A stretch of 64,000 nt of DNA from Acaryochloris sp. CCMEE 5410 (GTDB taxonomy: Bacteria > Cyanobacteriota > Cyanobacteriia > Thermosynechococcales > Thermosynechococcaceae): contig NZ_AFEJ02000001.1 of the NCBI RefSeq assembly GCF_000238775.2, positions 124,001 to 188,000 on the forward strand. Reading direction: 5' to 3'. The position numbers and the translations under genes are program-made. Position 1 is the first letter of the stretch; the number at the start of each line of letters is the position of its first letter. Shown here one piece after another: positions 37,192 to 48,300 of the stretch. The notes below the pieces were generated by a model. It saw only the letters and a program-made list of their open reading frames with translations, was not told where the DNA came from and did not search any database.

Positions 37192-37901
37192 GGCCCGTCT
37201 TCAAACTTATACCCCACTCCCTGAATTGTTTTAATAAATTGAGGTTGGGTAGGGTTAACCTCAATTTTCTTGCGCAACCGAGCAACCTGCGTGTCCACAA
37301 CGCGATCGTCTCCAAAAAAATCATTGCCCCAAAGATTATCAATGAGTTGAGTACGACTCCAGGCCCGTCCAGGGTAACTCAGGAAAGTTTGCAGAAGCTT
37401 AAATTCAAGACTTGTTAAATCCAGCATCTCAGCCTCTTGACCTGACAGATGCCTTTGCGCGATATGGTGCTCAACATCAACGGTGAAAGATCCAGTTCTA
37501 TAAAGTAAATGGTCAGATTGTTCACCCCGCAAACTCCGACGTAACAATGCTCTTACCCTAGCTATTAACTCTCTAGGGCTAAAAGGTTTCGTTAGGTAAT
37601 CATCTGCTCCGGTTGTAAGGCCAATGATCCGGTCAAGTTCTTCAGCCCTGGCAGTCAACATCAGAATATAAGGATCCTTGGCGAGTGATTGCTGACGAAT
37701 TCGGCTACAAACTTCCAAACCATCTAAACCTGGCAACATCAGATCTAATATGACCAAGTCTGGTTGCAGCATGGTTATAACCCGCAGCGCATCTGCCCCA
37801 TTGCTTAAGGTTTCACATATAAACCCTTCAGTTTCAAGCATATTGCGAACCAGTTGAGCAATTTCTTTCTCATCTTCAACAATGAGTATGGTGGGTTTCA
37901 T
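37185..37901 (-). CDS. OmpR-family response regulator
   Basis: ATG 37899-37901 gives 238 residues; an in-frame GTG at 37940 would add 13. The receiver begins KPTILIVEDE, with the phosphoacceptor in VILDLMLPG (Asp53) and the Lys in LTKPFSPREL (Lys105). The C-terminal winged helix has the usual TSLEFKLLQTFLSYPG and DTQVARLRKKIE, ending GVGYKFE. It forms a two-component pair with the overlapping kinase gene. Confidence 0.93.
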   Translation of the reverse strand: MKPTILIVEDEKEIAQLVRNMLETEGFICETLSNGADALRVITMLQPDLVILDLMLPGLDGLEVCSRIRQQSLAKDPYILMLTARAEELDRIIGLTTGADDYLTKPFSPRELIARVRALLRRSLRGEQSDHLLYRTGSFTVDVEHHIAQRHLSGQEAEMLDLTSLEFKLLQTFLSYPGRAWSRTQLIDNLWGNDFFGDDRVVDTQVARLRKKIEVNPTQPQFIKTIQGVGYKFEDGPC

Positions 37902-37921
37902 ACTTGGATCAAAGAATGACT

Positions 37922-38149
37922 CTAATCTCCATGATGGCACGTCAAAATCTCTTTGAGAGAATGACTCCTAGCCATTCTCTCCACCAGTTTTTCATAGCTT
38001 ATACGATGGAATGAATCAGCAATCAACTTCTGTAAACCACTTTTGAATTTGCTGTCATTCTCTTGATTCATCCATCCAATGAAGGAACGTTCTGGGTCAT
38101 CTAACTTGATCTGTTGGTGAGTGAAAACAAATTCACCATACAAAGTCAT
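37922..38149 (-). CDS. Hypothetical 75-residue protein
   Basis: A frame of 75 codons, charged and helical in character (KFKSGLQKLIADSFHRISYE), lies just upstream of the response regulator. I recognise no family and see no strong ribosome site. It may be a leader gene or chance. Confidence 0.25.
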   Translation of the reverse strand: MTLYGEFVFTHQQIKLDDPERSFIGWMNQENDSKFKSGLQKLIADSFHRISYEKLVERMARSHSLKEILTCHHGD

Positions 38150-39317
38150 ACCGATCTGATCTAAAGACAGCAGCAGTTCTCTATCTCAAAGGTAATCGGA
38201 CTGAAAGCTATGACCATGTGATGAGGCCGCTCAAAGGAGTAGAGTCGGCCAAAAAGTTTGCTGCATCTATTTAAAGTCTCACCAATTTACTGAGATGTTG
38301 TTAGTGTCCTGATTTATTCGCCATGGGCTGAGATAGCTGAAATGCTTTGATAATAGAGAATTCAGAGCACTCCTTTATGAACATTGCCCAACGCGAGCAG
38401 CAGATTATCCGCATCCAATCTCAAAGTTCCTATGCTTCTATTAACGAAGCCCTAGAATCAACCCTTCGTCTTGAAGCTAACCGAGTCACCCAGATCGCAG
38501 TAGAGTCAGCTCTAGACGAAGAAGTTCAAGCTTATCTATCAGAGATTCAAGGGGATCGACCTCGACGTTCAGGCTACTATCAACGGATCCTTGATACCCA
38601 GTACGGCAGGATTACTCAGCTGTCCGTTCCCAAACTACGGAAAGGGAATGCAGGCCGAGAGTGGCAGATTTTAGAGCGTTACCAACGAGCCCTTGGCAGC
38701 CTGCTAGAGTTTTGCCTAGGGCTGTATGTCATGGGCTTATCGCTTCGAGATCTGCAAGAAGCTCTCTATGAGATCCTGGGTGCAGTCTTATCCGTGAATG
38801 CCATTAACCGGATTACACTTAAAGCCCAGAAGCAGATGCTCCAAAGTCGTCAGACTCGTCTTGAGAAAACCCCTTTTATTTTGATTGTTGATGGGGTTTG
38901 GGCGAGTGTTCAATGTGCGTCTGAAGACTTTTGGGAAGACCAAGCTGGGCATATTCGGAAACTACGCCGTGCGGAAGACAGAGTCATCTTAGTGGCCATG
39001 GCGATATGGCCAAATGGGACACAAACTGTTCTCCATTATGAAATTGCTGTCCAAGAATCTGAGGCAGCTTGGCTACTGTTCTTTGAGCACCTGCGGCAAC
39101 GAGGATTGCAAACCCATTTGGTGAAGCTGATTGTGAGTGATGGCACCACTGGGCTACCTAAGGTAATTCGCGCTCTGTTTCCCCTCGCGCAACATCAACG
39201 GTGCATTACCCATAAGGTTCGAGCGATGCTCCGGCATTTGGGCTATGAGCAATTGCCACACCTGGATGCTCAAGGACAAGAACTGTCCCACTCTGAAGCC
39301 AAGAAGCTGCGGTATTC

Positions 39318-40590
39318 CTGGAGGGGCGACATGCCCTGTGGACACCTTGCTTCTTTGGCTAATAATCAGGTAGACAAGAAAAAAGATGGGCTGAAAATGA
39401 TGTCTCTCCAGCTCACCTTATTGACAATGATATTGCCACTATACCAACCCCATTTACGCCGTCAACTGTCTCCTGCCCAGTATCTTCTCCTTGAGATTCT
39501 GGTTCATCTTTTACAAACGCTTCGCTGTGTCAAAATCGAGACCCTAGCAGAAGGACTGCCACTGCCGATTCTATTTGAGAGTCGCCGAAAAAATACAACG
39601 GTTCTTCTCCTTACCGACCCTTGAACTTGAAACGCTTTGGCTACCGCTGGTTGAACTGTGGCTGAGCAAGCAGTACCCTCAAGGCTCCCAGCTTTATGTC
39701 GTCATCGACCGTACCAGTTGGGGTGTGATTAATCTATTGATGGTGAGCGTGGTCTGGCAACATCGCGCTATTCCCATATGGTGTGAAGCGCTCGCTAAAA
39801 AGGGCAGCAGCAACTATGACGAGCAAACGGCTATTTTGAGCAACGTCATTCGCCATTTATCCGCCTATCGTCTGGTTATCCTCGGTGACCGAGAGTTTTG
39901 TTCCGTCAAGCTCGGACAGTGGTTAGCTCAACAGAAGGTCCACTTTTGTCTGCGCCTCAAGCGGAATACCGAAGTGTCTATGGACCAGCAGTTTACTCAA
40001 CAACTTCAACAGTTTGGCCTTGCCCCTGGTCAAAAGCTGTTTCTCAATGATGTACGCGTCACTCAGGCTAAAGGCTTTGGACACTTCAATGTGGCCGCCA
40101 AATGGAAACGACGCTATCACGGCTTTGCGCCTGATGAAGCCTGGTTTATCCTCACGAACTTCTGTGACCTCAACAGCGCTATCGTCAGCTATCAAAAACG
40201 CTTCTGTATCGAAGAAATGTTCCGCGACTTCAAACAGGGAGGCTATTGCCTCGAAGGCTCTCAAGCGATGGAAGAGCGTTTGGTTGCGATTGTCATTCTG
40301 ATTGCCATTGCCTATACCAGTGCAGCCCTGCAAGGGCAAAGTCTTAAGCAAAAAGGACTCCAGCGCTACATTACTAGACCCGAATCTCCCACCTCACCGA
40401 ACAAGCGTCATAGTGCATTCCGAGTCGGACTCTCTGCTCATCTGTGGGCGATAACAGGGGATGGAGTTCTGGCTCGATTGGTGGATGGGCTGATGAAACT
40501 CTCTCCCAATAAGCTACCTGAATATCAACGGGGGATGAGAGCGATGGAGCTTGTCTGTGCTGGGTTATAGTCGCCATGTCGCCCTTGCAG
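39318..40590 (+). mobile_element. IS4-family element inserted in IS256
   Basis: The 1273-bp element has ends CTGGAGGGGCGACATGCC and (reverse of right) CTGCAAGGGCGACATGGC. The 9-bp target duplication GCGGTATTC is at 39309-39317 and 40591-40599, the size made by IS10/IS50-like IS4 members. Confidence 0.92.
39397..40570 (+). pseudogene. IS4-family transposase, frameshifted at an A6 run
   Basis: The first part (MMSLQLTLLTMILPLYQPH to LFESRRK) lies in one frame. The rest (KIQRFFSLPTLELETLW onward) is in the +1 frame. The switch falls at the A6 run 39588-39593; five A's would make a single frame. Catalytic segments are IDRTSWGVI, ILGDREFCSV and the C-terminal EEMFRDFKQGGY with its Glu. It may be inactive, or expressed by slippage on the A-run, a known device in some IS elements. 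The first codon could also be ATG 39331 or 39400. Confidence 0.85.
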
Positions 40591-41052
40591 GCGGTATTCA
40601 CAAATTAAACACGATGCCTATGCTATCTATAAAGCGCCAGACTGGGAAGAAGCTATTGTTGCGTTGCTCGTGTTTGCACAGAAATGGACAGACCTTGAAC
40701 CCGATGCGGTCAGAACCTTTACCAAAGATTTTGCCCTGACCTTGAGTTTCTATGATTTTGATGAATCCATTCATTCGCTGATTCGTACTTCCAATGCGCT
40801 AGAACGGTTGTTCCGAGAATTCCGAACCAAAGCTGATGAGATTGGTGCTTTCCCCAATGAGGAGAGCTGTTTAGCGATTTTCTTCCTCGTCTCACGCAGA
40901 GATCATGCCAAGCATGATCGTCTCAATAACCATGGCGAATAAATCGGGACACTAACGAGATGTTGCATATTGAAAGCCTCGTCAACGATATACATCTAAA
41001 TCTCTAGGTCACGTTTATCTTTACCATTGTTACGGTGAGTCATCCAAAGTCT

Positions 41053-44000
41053 ATGTTGCAACGTTTTCTACCCGTTTTACCTTTTCTTGTGGATTTGCTA
41101 CCCCTATTGATTTTATCGATAGCCCTCCGTCCTGCCGTCAGTGCAACGCTTCCTGCAACGCCTAATTTATCGACTGTTGCTCCCCTTGCCCAGGCCAAGC
41201 CCGACAACGCATTAAAGGACTACGCTCAAGAAATTACGGTTAGGATTCAGACTGACAATAATCAAGGTAGCGGCACCCTGATCGCCAAGCAAAATAATCA
41301 ATACCTAGTGCTGACCAACGCCCATGTTATTCGTGGCGCAGCGTCTCTACAGATCCAGACCCATAACGGTCAAACTTATACGGCTAAAGCTCTAGAGAAA
41401 CCATTTGCCGCCAAATACGACCTGGCGCTCGTTACTTTTGTCAGTAACCAAGCCTATACGCTGCCTGAGCTAGGCAACTTTACCCCTCGCAAAGGTCAAT
41501 CGGTTATCAGTGCAGGCTATGCAGCAGACTCCCAACAATTTCACCTCAGTTCCAACCCAGTACAACAGATTCTCGAACAGCCCCTTAAGGGAGGATATCA
41601 ACTGGGATATCCAGGAGACATCCAACAGGGCTTGAGTGGCGGGCCGATCATAGAAACCACGACAGGGGAACTGATCGGCATCAATGGTCAGAGTGCCTTC
41701 CCTCTAGTGGATGACTACAAAACTATAGATGGTCAAGTCATTCCCCCTGAAACGGTTCAGACCCTACGCCAACAAAGCTGGGGGATCCCCCTCCAAACTG
41801 TCCTGGCCCAAATTCAGCCAAGCCTGCTGGCAGCCTATGGTTTACCCCAACCCCTGGTGGCCTCAACAGTAAAAACGGCTCAGGCTCAAGGATGGGTCGC
41901 AGATTTGGAAGCTAGAGCGAAAACGTTCACCCTACAGATCAACAGCTCGACCGGGGCCAACGGTTCGGGAGTGCTCATTGCCAAGCAAGGCAAGACCTAC
42001 ACTGTACTAACCGCCAACCATGTGCTCTGCGAAACGCCCAATGGCAAACCGCCTTGTCCCCTGCAACAGTACGCTGTGGTTGCCCCAGATGGACAGATCT
42101 TTAAAGTCGATCCGCAAACTTTTCAGCGCCAAGAGGGGGTCGATCTCGCGATCTTTACGTTTACGAGCGATGCGGATTATGCCTTAGCCACCTTTGGAGA
42201 TTACAACCCCAGAAAAGACGATGAAGTGTTTGTAGCCGGCTTTCCCAAAGTGAATCAATCCGCAGCCCGTTGGCAGTTCAACGGTGGCAAAGTATTCGAT
42301 AAAACCGATGGATTTCTCAGCGTCAACAGCTATAGCGTCCGCCAAAATGACGCCGTCTTTGCCCTTCCCCAAGCCAGCTTTGGAGGGGGTTATGAATTGG
42401 TATATACCAGCATTACCTATGGGGGGATGAGTGGGGGGGTGGTTCTGGATCGTCAGGGTCAGGTGATTGGCATTCATGGCCTAGCAGAAGGGGAATCTGA
42501 AACCGAGAATCTAAAGATTCAGTTGGGGCTGAGTTTAGGTATTCCCACCAGTACAGTCTTAGGAACCCTGCCTAAGTTCAACCTCCCACCAGAACTCCTT
42601 CAGGTCAGTTCTATTGCACCGACACCCCTTTCGGCGGGCCAACAAACCCAGTGGCAAACCTCGGTTTTGCAGGTGGATGTGCCAACCAGCAACGCTAAAG
42701 CAGAAGTCTGGATTGAGCGGGGTAATCAGCTTTGGCGGCTGGAACAATATGCGGAAGCCCTAGCTGCGTTTGATCGGGCGATTCAATTGAATCCCTCTTT
42801 TGTCCATTTGGCTTGGTATGGCAAAGCCCTTGTGTATCGGTCTCAGGAAAACTTTCCTGCGGCTGAAATGGCTTTACGCAAAGTCCTTACCCTCAAGCCG
42901 AACTATAAGCCCGGATGGAAAGTACTGAGCGCGGTCTATCGGCTCCAGAAAAAACCAGAACAGGCTTTAACTGCCGTCAATTCAGGTTTAAAAATTGCGC
43001 CAACGGATGCTCAGTTGCTGAATGAGAAATATGTTGTTCTATCGGTACTTTATCGGTATCCAGAAGCTCTAACGGCCATTGATGCTGCGATCGCCCAGGC
43101 TCCTCGGGCAGCCTTTTATATCAATCGCGGCTGGGTGCTGATCAAGATGGACCGATACGAAGAGACGTTGACTGCCCTTAACCAAGCCATCGAGATCGAT
43201 CCCAATATGGCCATTGCCTATACGAACCGAGGCGTGACGTACTCTTTTCTGAAACGTCCGAAGGAAGCGATTGCAGATCTTAAAAAGGCCATCGCCCTGG
43301 ACTCGCAATATATCTCTGCCTATGGCGGCTTAGGGATGCTTTATCACTCCCAAGGCCGTTATCAGGAAGCCTTGGCTCAATTTAACCAAGGGATTGCCAT
43401 TGATCCCAAAAATCCCATCAATTATTCGGGCCAAGGATTTGTCTATTTTGCCCAAAAACAATATCAAGCTGCGATCGCAGCCCATACCCAAGCCATTGAG
43501 CTAGAGCCTGACAGTGCCAATGACTACTTCAGTCGGGCCAATGTTTATATCACAACTCAGCAATACCAACCTGCGATCGCAGACTTAACCAAGGCCATCC
43601 AGCTGGCCCCACCTGATCCAATTTATTTCAACAACCGGGGCGATGCCTATGCCGCCTTGAACCAGCCAGAAGCAGCCCTCGCCGACTATTCCCAAGCCAT
43701 TGCAGTGGACAAAAACAATACTCGGGCTTATATCGGTCTGGGGACGGTGTATCAAAGGACTCGCCAGTATCAACGTGCGATCGCGCAGTTTGACCAAGCC
43801 ATTGAAGTCGCTGATTTCCCCCAACAATTAGAGACAGATAAAAAGTATAAGGGGTTGGCCTACTCCGCTCGTGGCTTTCTTTACAGCGACCTTGGCAAGC
43901 TGGAACAGGCCATTGCCGATTTTTCCCAAGCCATCGAACTGTCCCCTAAAGTTACCTATCTCTATCGCGCCCGCGCCCTGAATTACACAGCCTTAAACCG

Positions 44001-45090
44001 CTATCAAGAGGCCATCGCAGACTATACCCAAGCCATAGAAATTGCCCCCAAGGATTTATCCACCTATATCCAAAGGGGCAAGGTTTACCGCACATTAGGC
44101 CAGGAAGCTGAAGCCAATGCAGATTTTCAAAAGGTTCTGCAAACTGAACCGTCGGACAGTCAGGGGTATGAGGCCCGAGCCGATGTTTATAAATCATTAA
44201 AACGGTATCCAGAAGCCCTGGCTGACTATACCCAGGCCATTAAGTTAGCCCCCCAGACCCCCCTTCAACGAAGTTTGTTACATAGTAGCCGCGCCCAGAT
44301 GTATGGCAATTTGCAGCAATATGAACAGGCCAATTCAGATTATTCTAAAGCCCTTGCCCTCCTTCCCAATCCCACCGTTCCCTTTGCGGCAGACTTATAC
44401 ATTGCTCGGGGCAATAACTCTTTAAATTGGCAACGCCAAGAGGATGCTTTGGCTGATTTCAATCAAGCCATTAACATTAATCCCAAAAATGTGATGGCCT
44501 ATGTCGGTAGAGGTCGCCTGTCCTTGGGAACCCAGAAATATCAGGACGCCTTGGCTGACTTCAATACCGTGATTAAACTCAATCCAAAGCTAGGGTTTGT
44601 CTATGACTTTCGTAGTAGAACTTATCAGGCGTTAAACCGTATTGAAGATGCGATCACAGATGCAGATCAATGGATTGAACTCCAGGCCAATGCAGCCAGC
44701 TATACCCGTCGAGGCATTTTACATGTCTTAGGGGCCAATCCGTCCCTCGCTTTGAATGACTTTCAGCAGGCTATCACCCTCAATCCCAAAGCGATTATCC
44801 CGACCATCAACTTGGGGCTTATTTACTATGAGCAAGGGAATCGAAAGCAAGCGATTGCCCAATTCCGGCAAGCGATTGAACTTGATAGCTCTCTGGCAGA
44901 ACCTCAGCTTGCTCTAGCTACTGCGCTCTACCCCAGAGATCAACAACAAGCGATTGCCCTAGCCCAATCGGCCCTCAAGCAAGATCCCAAATTCCGAGAA
45001 GTCGAATTTCTCAAGAAAAACCTTTGGGGCGATCAGTTAATCACTGAGGCCCAAAAGCTTTTGGCCGATTCGGCTTTACCAGCTCCTTAA
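41053..45090 (+). CDS. Secreted tandem trypsin-like protease with long TPR array
   Basis: I use ATG 41053, whose MLQRFLPVLPFLVD start resembles the paralogue at 45345; GTG 41035 is an alternative. The product is 1345 residues with a signal peptide. Two protease domains follow. The first has His in LTNAHVIRG, Asp in KYDLALV and Ser in GLSGGPI; the second has TANHVLC, GVDLAIF and GMSGGVV, so both triads are complete. From about residue 540 the rest is TPR repeats (YAEALAAFDRAIQLNPSF and many more), about 22-23 units. It is likely an exported protease tethered to partners by TPRs. Confidence 0.88.
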   Translation: MLQRFLPVLPFLVDLLPLLILSIALRPAVSATLPATPNLSTVAPLAQAKPDNALKDYAQEITVRIQTDNNQGSGTLIAKQNNQYLVLTNAHVIRGAASLQIQTHNGQTYTAKALEKPFAAKYDLALVTFVSNQAYTLPELGNFTPRKGQSVISAGYAADSQQFHLSSNPVQQILEQPLKGGYQLGYPGDIQQGLSGGPIIETTTGELIGINGQSAFPLVDDYKTIDGQVIPPETVQTLRQQSWGIPLQTVLAQIQPSLLAAYGLPQPLVASTVKTAQAQGWVADLEARAKTFTLQINSSTGANGSGVLIAKQGKTYTVLTANHVLCETPNGKPPCPLQQYAVVAPDGQIFKVDPQTFQRQEGVDLAIFTFTSDADYALATFGDYNPRKDDEVFVAGFPKVNQSAARWQFNGGKVFDKTDGFLSVNSYSVRQNDAVFALPQASFGGGYELVYTSITYGGMSGGVVLDRQGQVIGIHGLAEGESETENLKIQLGLSLGIPTSTVLGTLPKFNLPPELLQVSSIAPTPLSAGQQTQWQTSVLQVDVPTSNAKAEVWIERGNQLWRLEQYAEALAAFDRAIQLNPSFVHLAWYGKALVYRSQENFPAAEMALRKVLTLKPNYKPGWKVLSAVYRLQKKPEQALTAVNSGLKIAPTDAQLLNEKYVVLSVLYRYPEALTAIDAAIAQAPRAAFYINRGWVLIKMDRYEETLTALNQAIEIDPNMAIAYTNRGVTYSFLKRPKEAIADLKKAIALDSQYISAYGGLGMLYHSQGRYQEALAQFNQGIAIDPKNPINYSGQGFVYFAQKQYQAAIAAHTQAIELEPDSANDYFSRANVYITTQQYQPAIADLTKAIQLAPPDPIYFNNRGDAYAALNQPEAALADYSQAIAVDKNNTRAYIGLGTVYQRTRQYQRAIAQFDQAIEVADFPQQLETDKKYKGLAYSARGFLYSDLGKLEQAIADFSQAIELSPKVTYLYRARALNYTALNRYQEAIADYTQAIEIAPKDLSTYIQRGKVYRTLGQEAEANADFQKVLQTEPSDSQGYEARADVYKSLKRYPEALADYTQAIKLAPQTPLQRSLLHSSRAQMYGNLQQYEQANSDYSKALALLPNPTVPFAADLYIARGNNSLNWQRQEDALADFNQAININPKNVMAYVGRGRLSLGTQKYQDALADFNTVIKLNPKLGFVYDFRSRTYQALNRIEDAITDADQWIELQANAASYTRRGILHVLGANPSLALNDFQQAITLNPKAIIPTINLGLIYYEQGNRKQAIAQFRQAIELDSSLAEPQLALATALYPRDQQQAIALAQSALKQDPKFREVEFLKKNLWGDQLITEAQKLLADSALPAP

Positions 45091-45344
45091 CTATTTTTTT
45101 CTCCAACTTAATGACGGAGCCCATCCCCTTTCTCTGATGAATGAAAAAGCCGTTAGCGTTAGGCAATCTCAGCTGATCCAAAAGCAGTCTATCCCCTCAA
45201 ATATTTGGGGCTGTGATGGTTTCCAACGGGTAAATCAGACGATCTAAGAGTGATGGGTTGTGCATATTCACCCTAGATCTACACGATAGGGCATAAGACG
45301 TTCTACTGATTCCTACTACTATCTTGGCGAGTGATTATTAGCTT

Positions 45345-48300
45345 ATGTTGCGATATTCTCTGTCCCTACTTCCGCTATTGCTGACATCCATGGTGATCAA
45401 ACCTGCAATCAGCATGCCTGTCACCCCAAATGCCCCACTAGCCCCCCTAGCTCAAGCGAATCCCGGACAAGAGCAGGCCACTTACGCCCAAAAAATTAGC
45501 GTTCGAGTCAGCAGCAATACGAACCAAGGCAGCGGGACTCTCCTCAGCAAGCAAGGCAACACCTATCTAGTCCTCACCAATGCCCATGTGATTCGAGGTG
45601 CCCAAACCCTCAACGTCCAAACTCACGACGGCCAAACCCATACCGCTCAGGTTGTACCTAACTCTTTTCCCAACAACTATGACCTGGCCCTAGTCCAATT
45701 CCAAAGTTCCCAACCCTATACCCTCGCTGAGATTGGCACCTTTCAACCCAAAGTCGGCCAGCAACTATTTACGGGGGGGTACGCGGCTGAATCCGGGACC
45801 TTCTCTAGCAACAGTGGCCAAGTCCAGAAAATTCTACCCCAACCCCTCCAAGCAGGCTATCAAATTGGCTTTGATGGCAATGTTCCCCAAGGCGTCAGTG
45901 GCGGCCCCCTATTCGAAGCCACAAGTGGACAATTGATCGGTGTTCAAGGTCGCAGTGCGAATCCCCTGATTGATAACTATACCCAAGCCGATGGCACCCC
46001 CATCAGCCCTGAAGATAGGAAAAAACTGCGCCAGCATAATTGGGCCATTCCGATCCAAACGGTCTTAGCCCAAATTGAAACAAAGCTATTAATTGCCTAC
46101 GAGCTGCCTACTCCTCAACAAGATACAAAGCTTGTTCAGCCCAACTGGACGGGCTGGCTAGCTGAACTAGAACAGCAAGCCCAACAATTCACGGTTCGTA
46201 TCAACAACATGACAGAGAACACCAATGGGTCTGGGGTCATTATTGCCAAACAAGGCAACACCTATACCGTCCTGACCGCAGAGCATGTCCTCCACCAAAA
46301 ACCAGGCACCCAGCCTAACTTCACTCTCACCACTGCCGATGGCCAAGACCATGCCCTGACCCCCAATCGCATCCGCCGACAGCCAGGGGTTGATTTAGCG
46401 GTTATTGAATTTGAGAGCAAAGCCAACTATGCCGTTGCAACTCTGGCAAACTATCGCCAAAGTAAGAATGATGTTGTTTTTGTTGCTGGGTTTCCCAAAA
46501 TAGGGCAGACCGCCCCTCAATGGCTAATGAGTAGTGGCGGTATTTTTGAGCAAGAACAAGGTCGGTTCAATACCACCAACATCCAAATTACGGGCCGCAC
46601 TCAAGCGGAAGCCAGTTCTAGTCTTGCCGTTACCCAAGGCAGCTTTGCTCAGGGCTATGACCTGCTGTACACCAGCATTACCTATGGGGGAATGAGTGGG
46701 GGGCCTGTTCTAAATTATCAAGGTCACGTTATTGGGATTCATGGCCAAGCAGAGGCGGAAGAATCTTCGTCTGGAGAGAGCGTGATTCAATTAGGGAATA
46801 GTTTGGGAATTCCTATCAATACATTTTTGGGATTAGCCTCACGACTGCAAGTTCCTCTCCAGAAGCAAGCAACGACACCACCCCCAACTTTAGATCAACA
46901 ACGAAATTCAGAACGGCGACAGGCGTTATTGAATATAGCAATACCCACAGAAAACGCCGCTCCTGAGATTTGGATTCAGCGGGGAAACCAATTACGTCGA
47001 TTGGGTCGTGATTCCGAAGCAATCGCAGCTTTTGAACGAGCGATTCAGTTAAATCGAGACTATGTGCATCTGGCCTATTTTGGCAAAGCCCAGGCATTAA
47101 GCAATCAAGACAAGCTGCAACTAGCCATCACGGCCCTCAAAGAGGTGATCCGCAGGCAGCCGAGCTACACGCCAGCTTGGGAATATCTAGCCAGTTTCCA
47201 CCGCAAACAACAACAATATGAGCAGGCGCTAGAAGCGATTAATCAAGCGATTGAGCAACAGCCTCAAAATGCCAATTTGTATAGCGAAAAACATAGCATT
47301 TTGAGTGAGCTGGGGCGTAAAAATGAGGCATTAGCAGCAATTAACCAAGCCTTGAAATTGTCAGAACGAGCAGCGTTCTACCTTAACCGAGGCTTTACCT
47401 ACTTTGGCTTAAAGCAATACCCCAATGCGATCGCAGACTCTGACAAAGCTATTGCCCTCAATCCTGAGTATGCGGAAGCCTACAGCAACCGGGGCAATGT
47501 CTACAGAGTCTTAGCGCAATACCCCCAAGCGATCGCAGACTTTGACAAAGCGATTAACCTCAATCCTGAGCTACCAGAAGCCTACTTTAACCGGGGCTTG
47601 ACCTACTATGACTTAGCGCAATACCCCAATGCGATCGCAGATTATGACAAAGCCATTAACCTCAATCCTGAGTATGCGGAAGCCTACAACAATCGGGGCG
47701 CTACCTACACTAACTTAAAGCAATACCCCCAAGCGATCGCAGACTTTGACAAAGCCATTGCCCTCAATCCTGAGTATGCACTCGCCTACAACAACCGAGG
47801 CATTGCCAACGATGCCTTAGCGCAATACCCCCAAGCGATCACAGACTTTGACAAAGCCATTGCCCTCAATCCTGAGTATGCGGAAGCCTACAGCAACCGG
47901 GGCAATGTCTACAGAGTCTTAGCGCAATACCCCCAAGCGATCGCAGATTATGACAAAGCCATTGCCCTCAATCCTGAGTTTGTACTAGCCTACAATGGCC
48001 GGGGCTTAGCCTACCACGCTTTACAGCAATACCCCCAAGCGATCGCAGATTATGACAAAGCCATTGCCCTCAATCCTGAGCATGCACTCGCCTACATGCA
48101 TAAAGGCACTACCTACAGAAACTTAAATCAATACTCCCAAGCAATCGTAGAGTACGACAAAGCCATTAACCTTAATCCTGAGTTTGTACTAGCCTACCAA
48201 GGTAGGGGCATTACTTACTTTGCCTTAAAGCAATTCCCCCAAGCGATCACAAATTTTGATGAAGCCATTAACCTCAATCCTGAGGATGCGATGGCCTACA

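Larger units (their letters stand above)
38377..40942 (+). pseudogene. IS256-family transposase split by an IS4 element
   Basis: The N-part runs from ATG 38377 to 39317 and the C-part from 40600 to the stop at 40942. Deleting 39318-40590 plus one copy of the 9-bp duplication gives a continuous 427-residue mutator-type transposase: the join reads LRYS then QIKHDAYAIYKAPDWEEA. DDE residues are visible in ILIVDGVWASV, KLIVSDGTTGLPKVI and SNALERLFREFR. The protein is disrupted as it stands. Confidence 0.93.
38300..40956 (+). mobile_element. IS256-family element carrying a nested IS4-family element
   Basis: The terminal inverted repeats are near perfect: GTTAGTGTCCTGATTTATTC from 38300, and the same with one C on the reverse of the right end (40956). 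The 8-bp target duplication GAGATGTT is at 38292-38299 and 40957-40964. Without the nested element and its duplication the IS would be 1375 bp, the IS256 norm. Nesting shows the IS256 copy arrived first. Confidence 0.93.
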
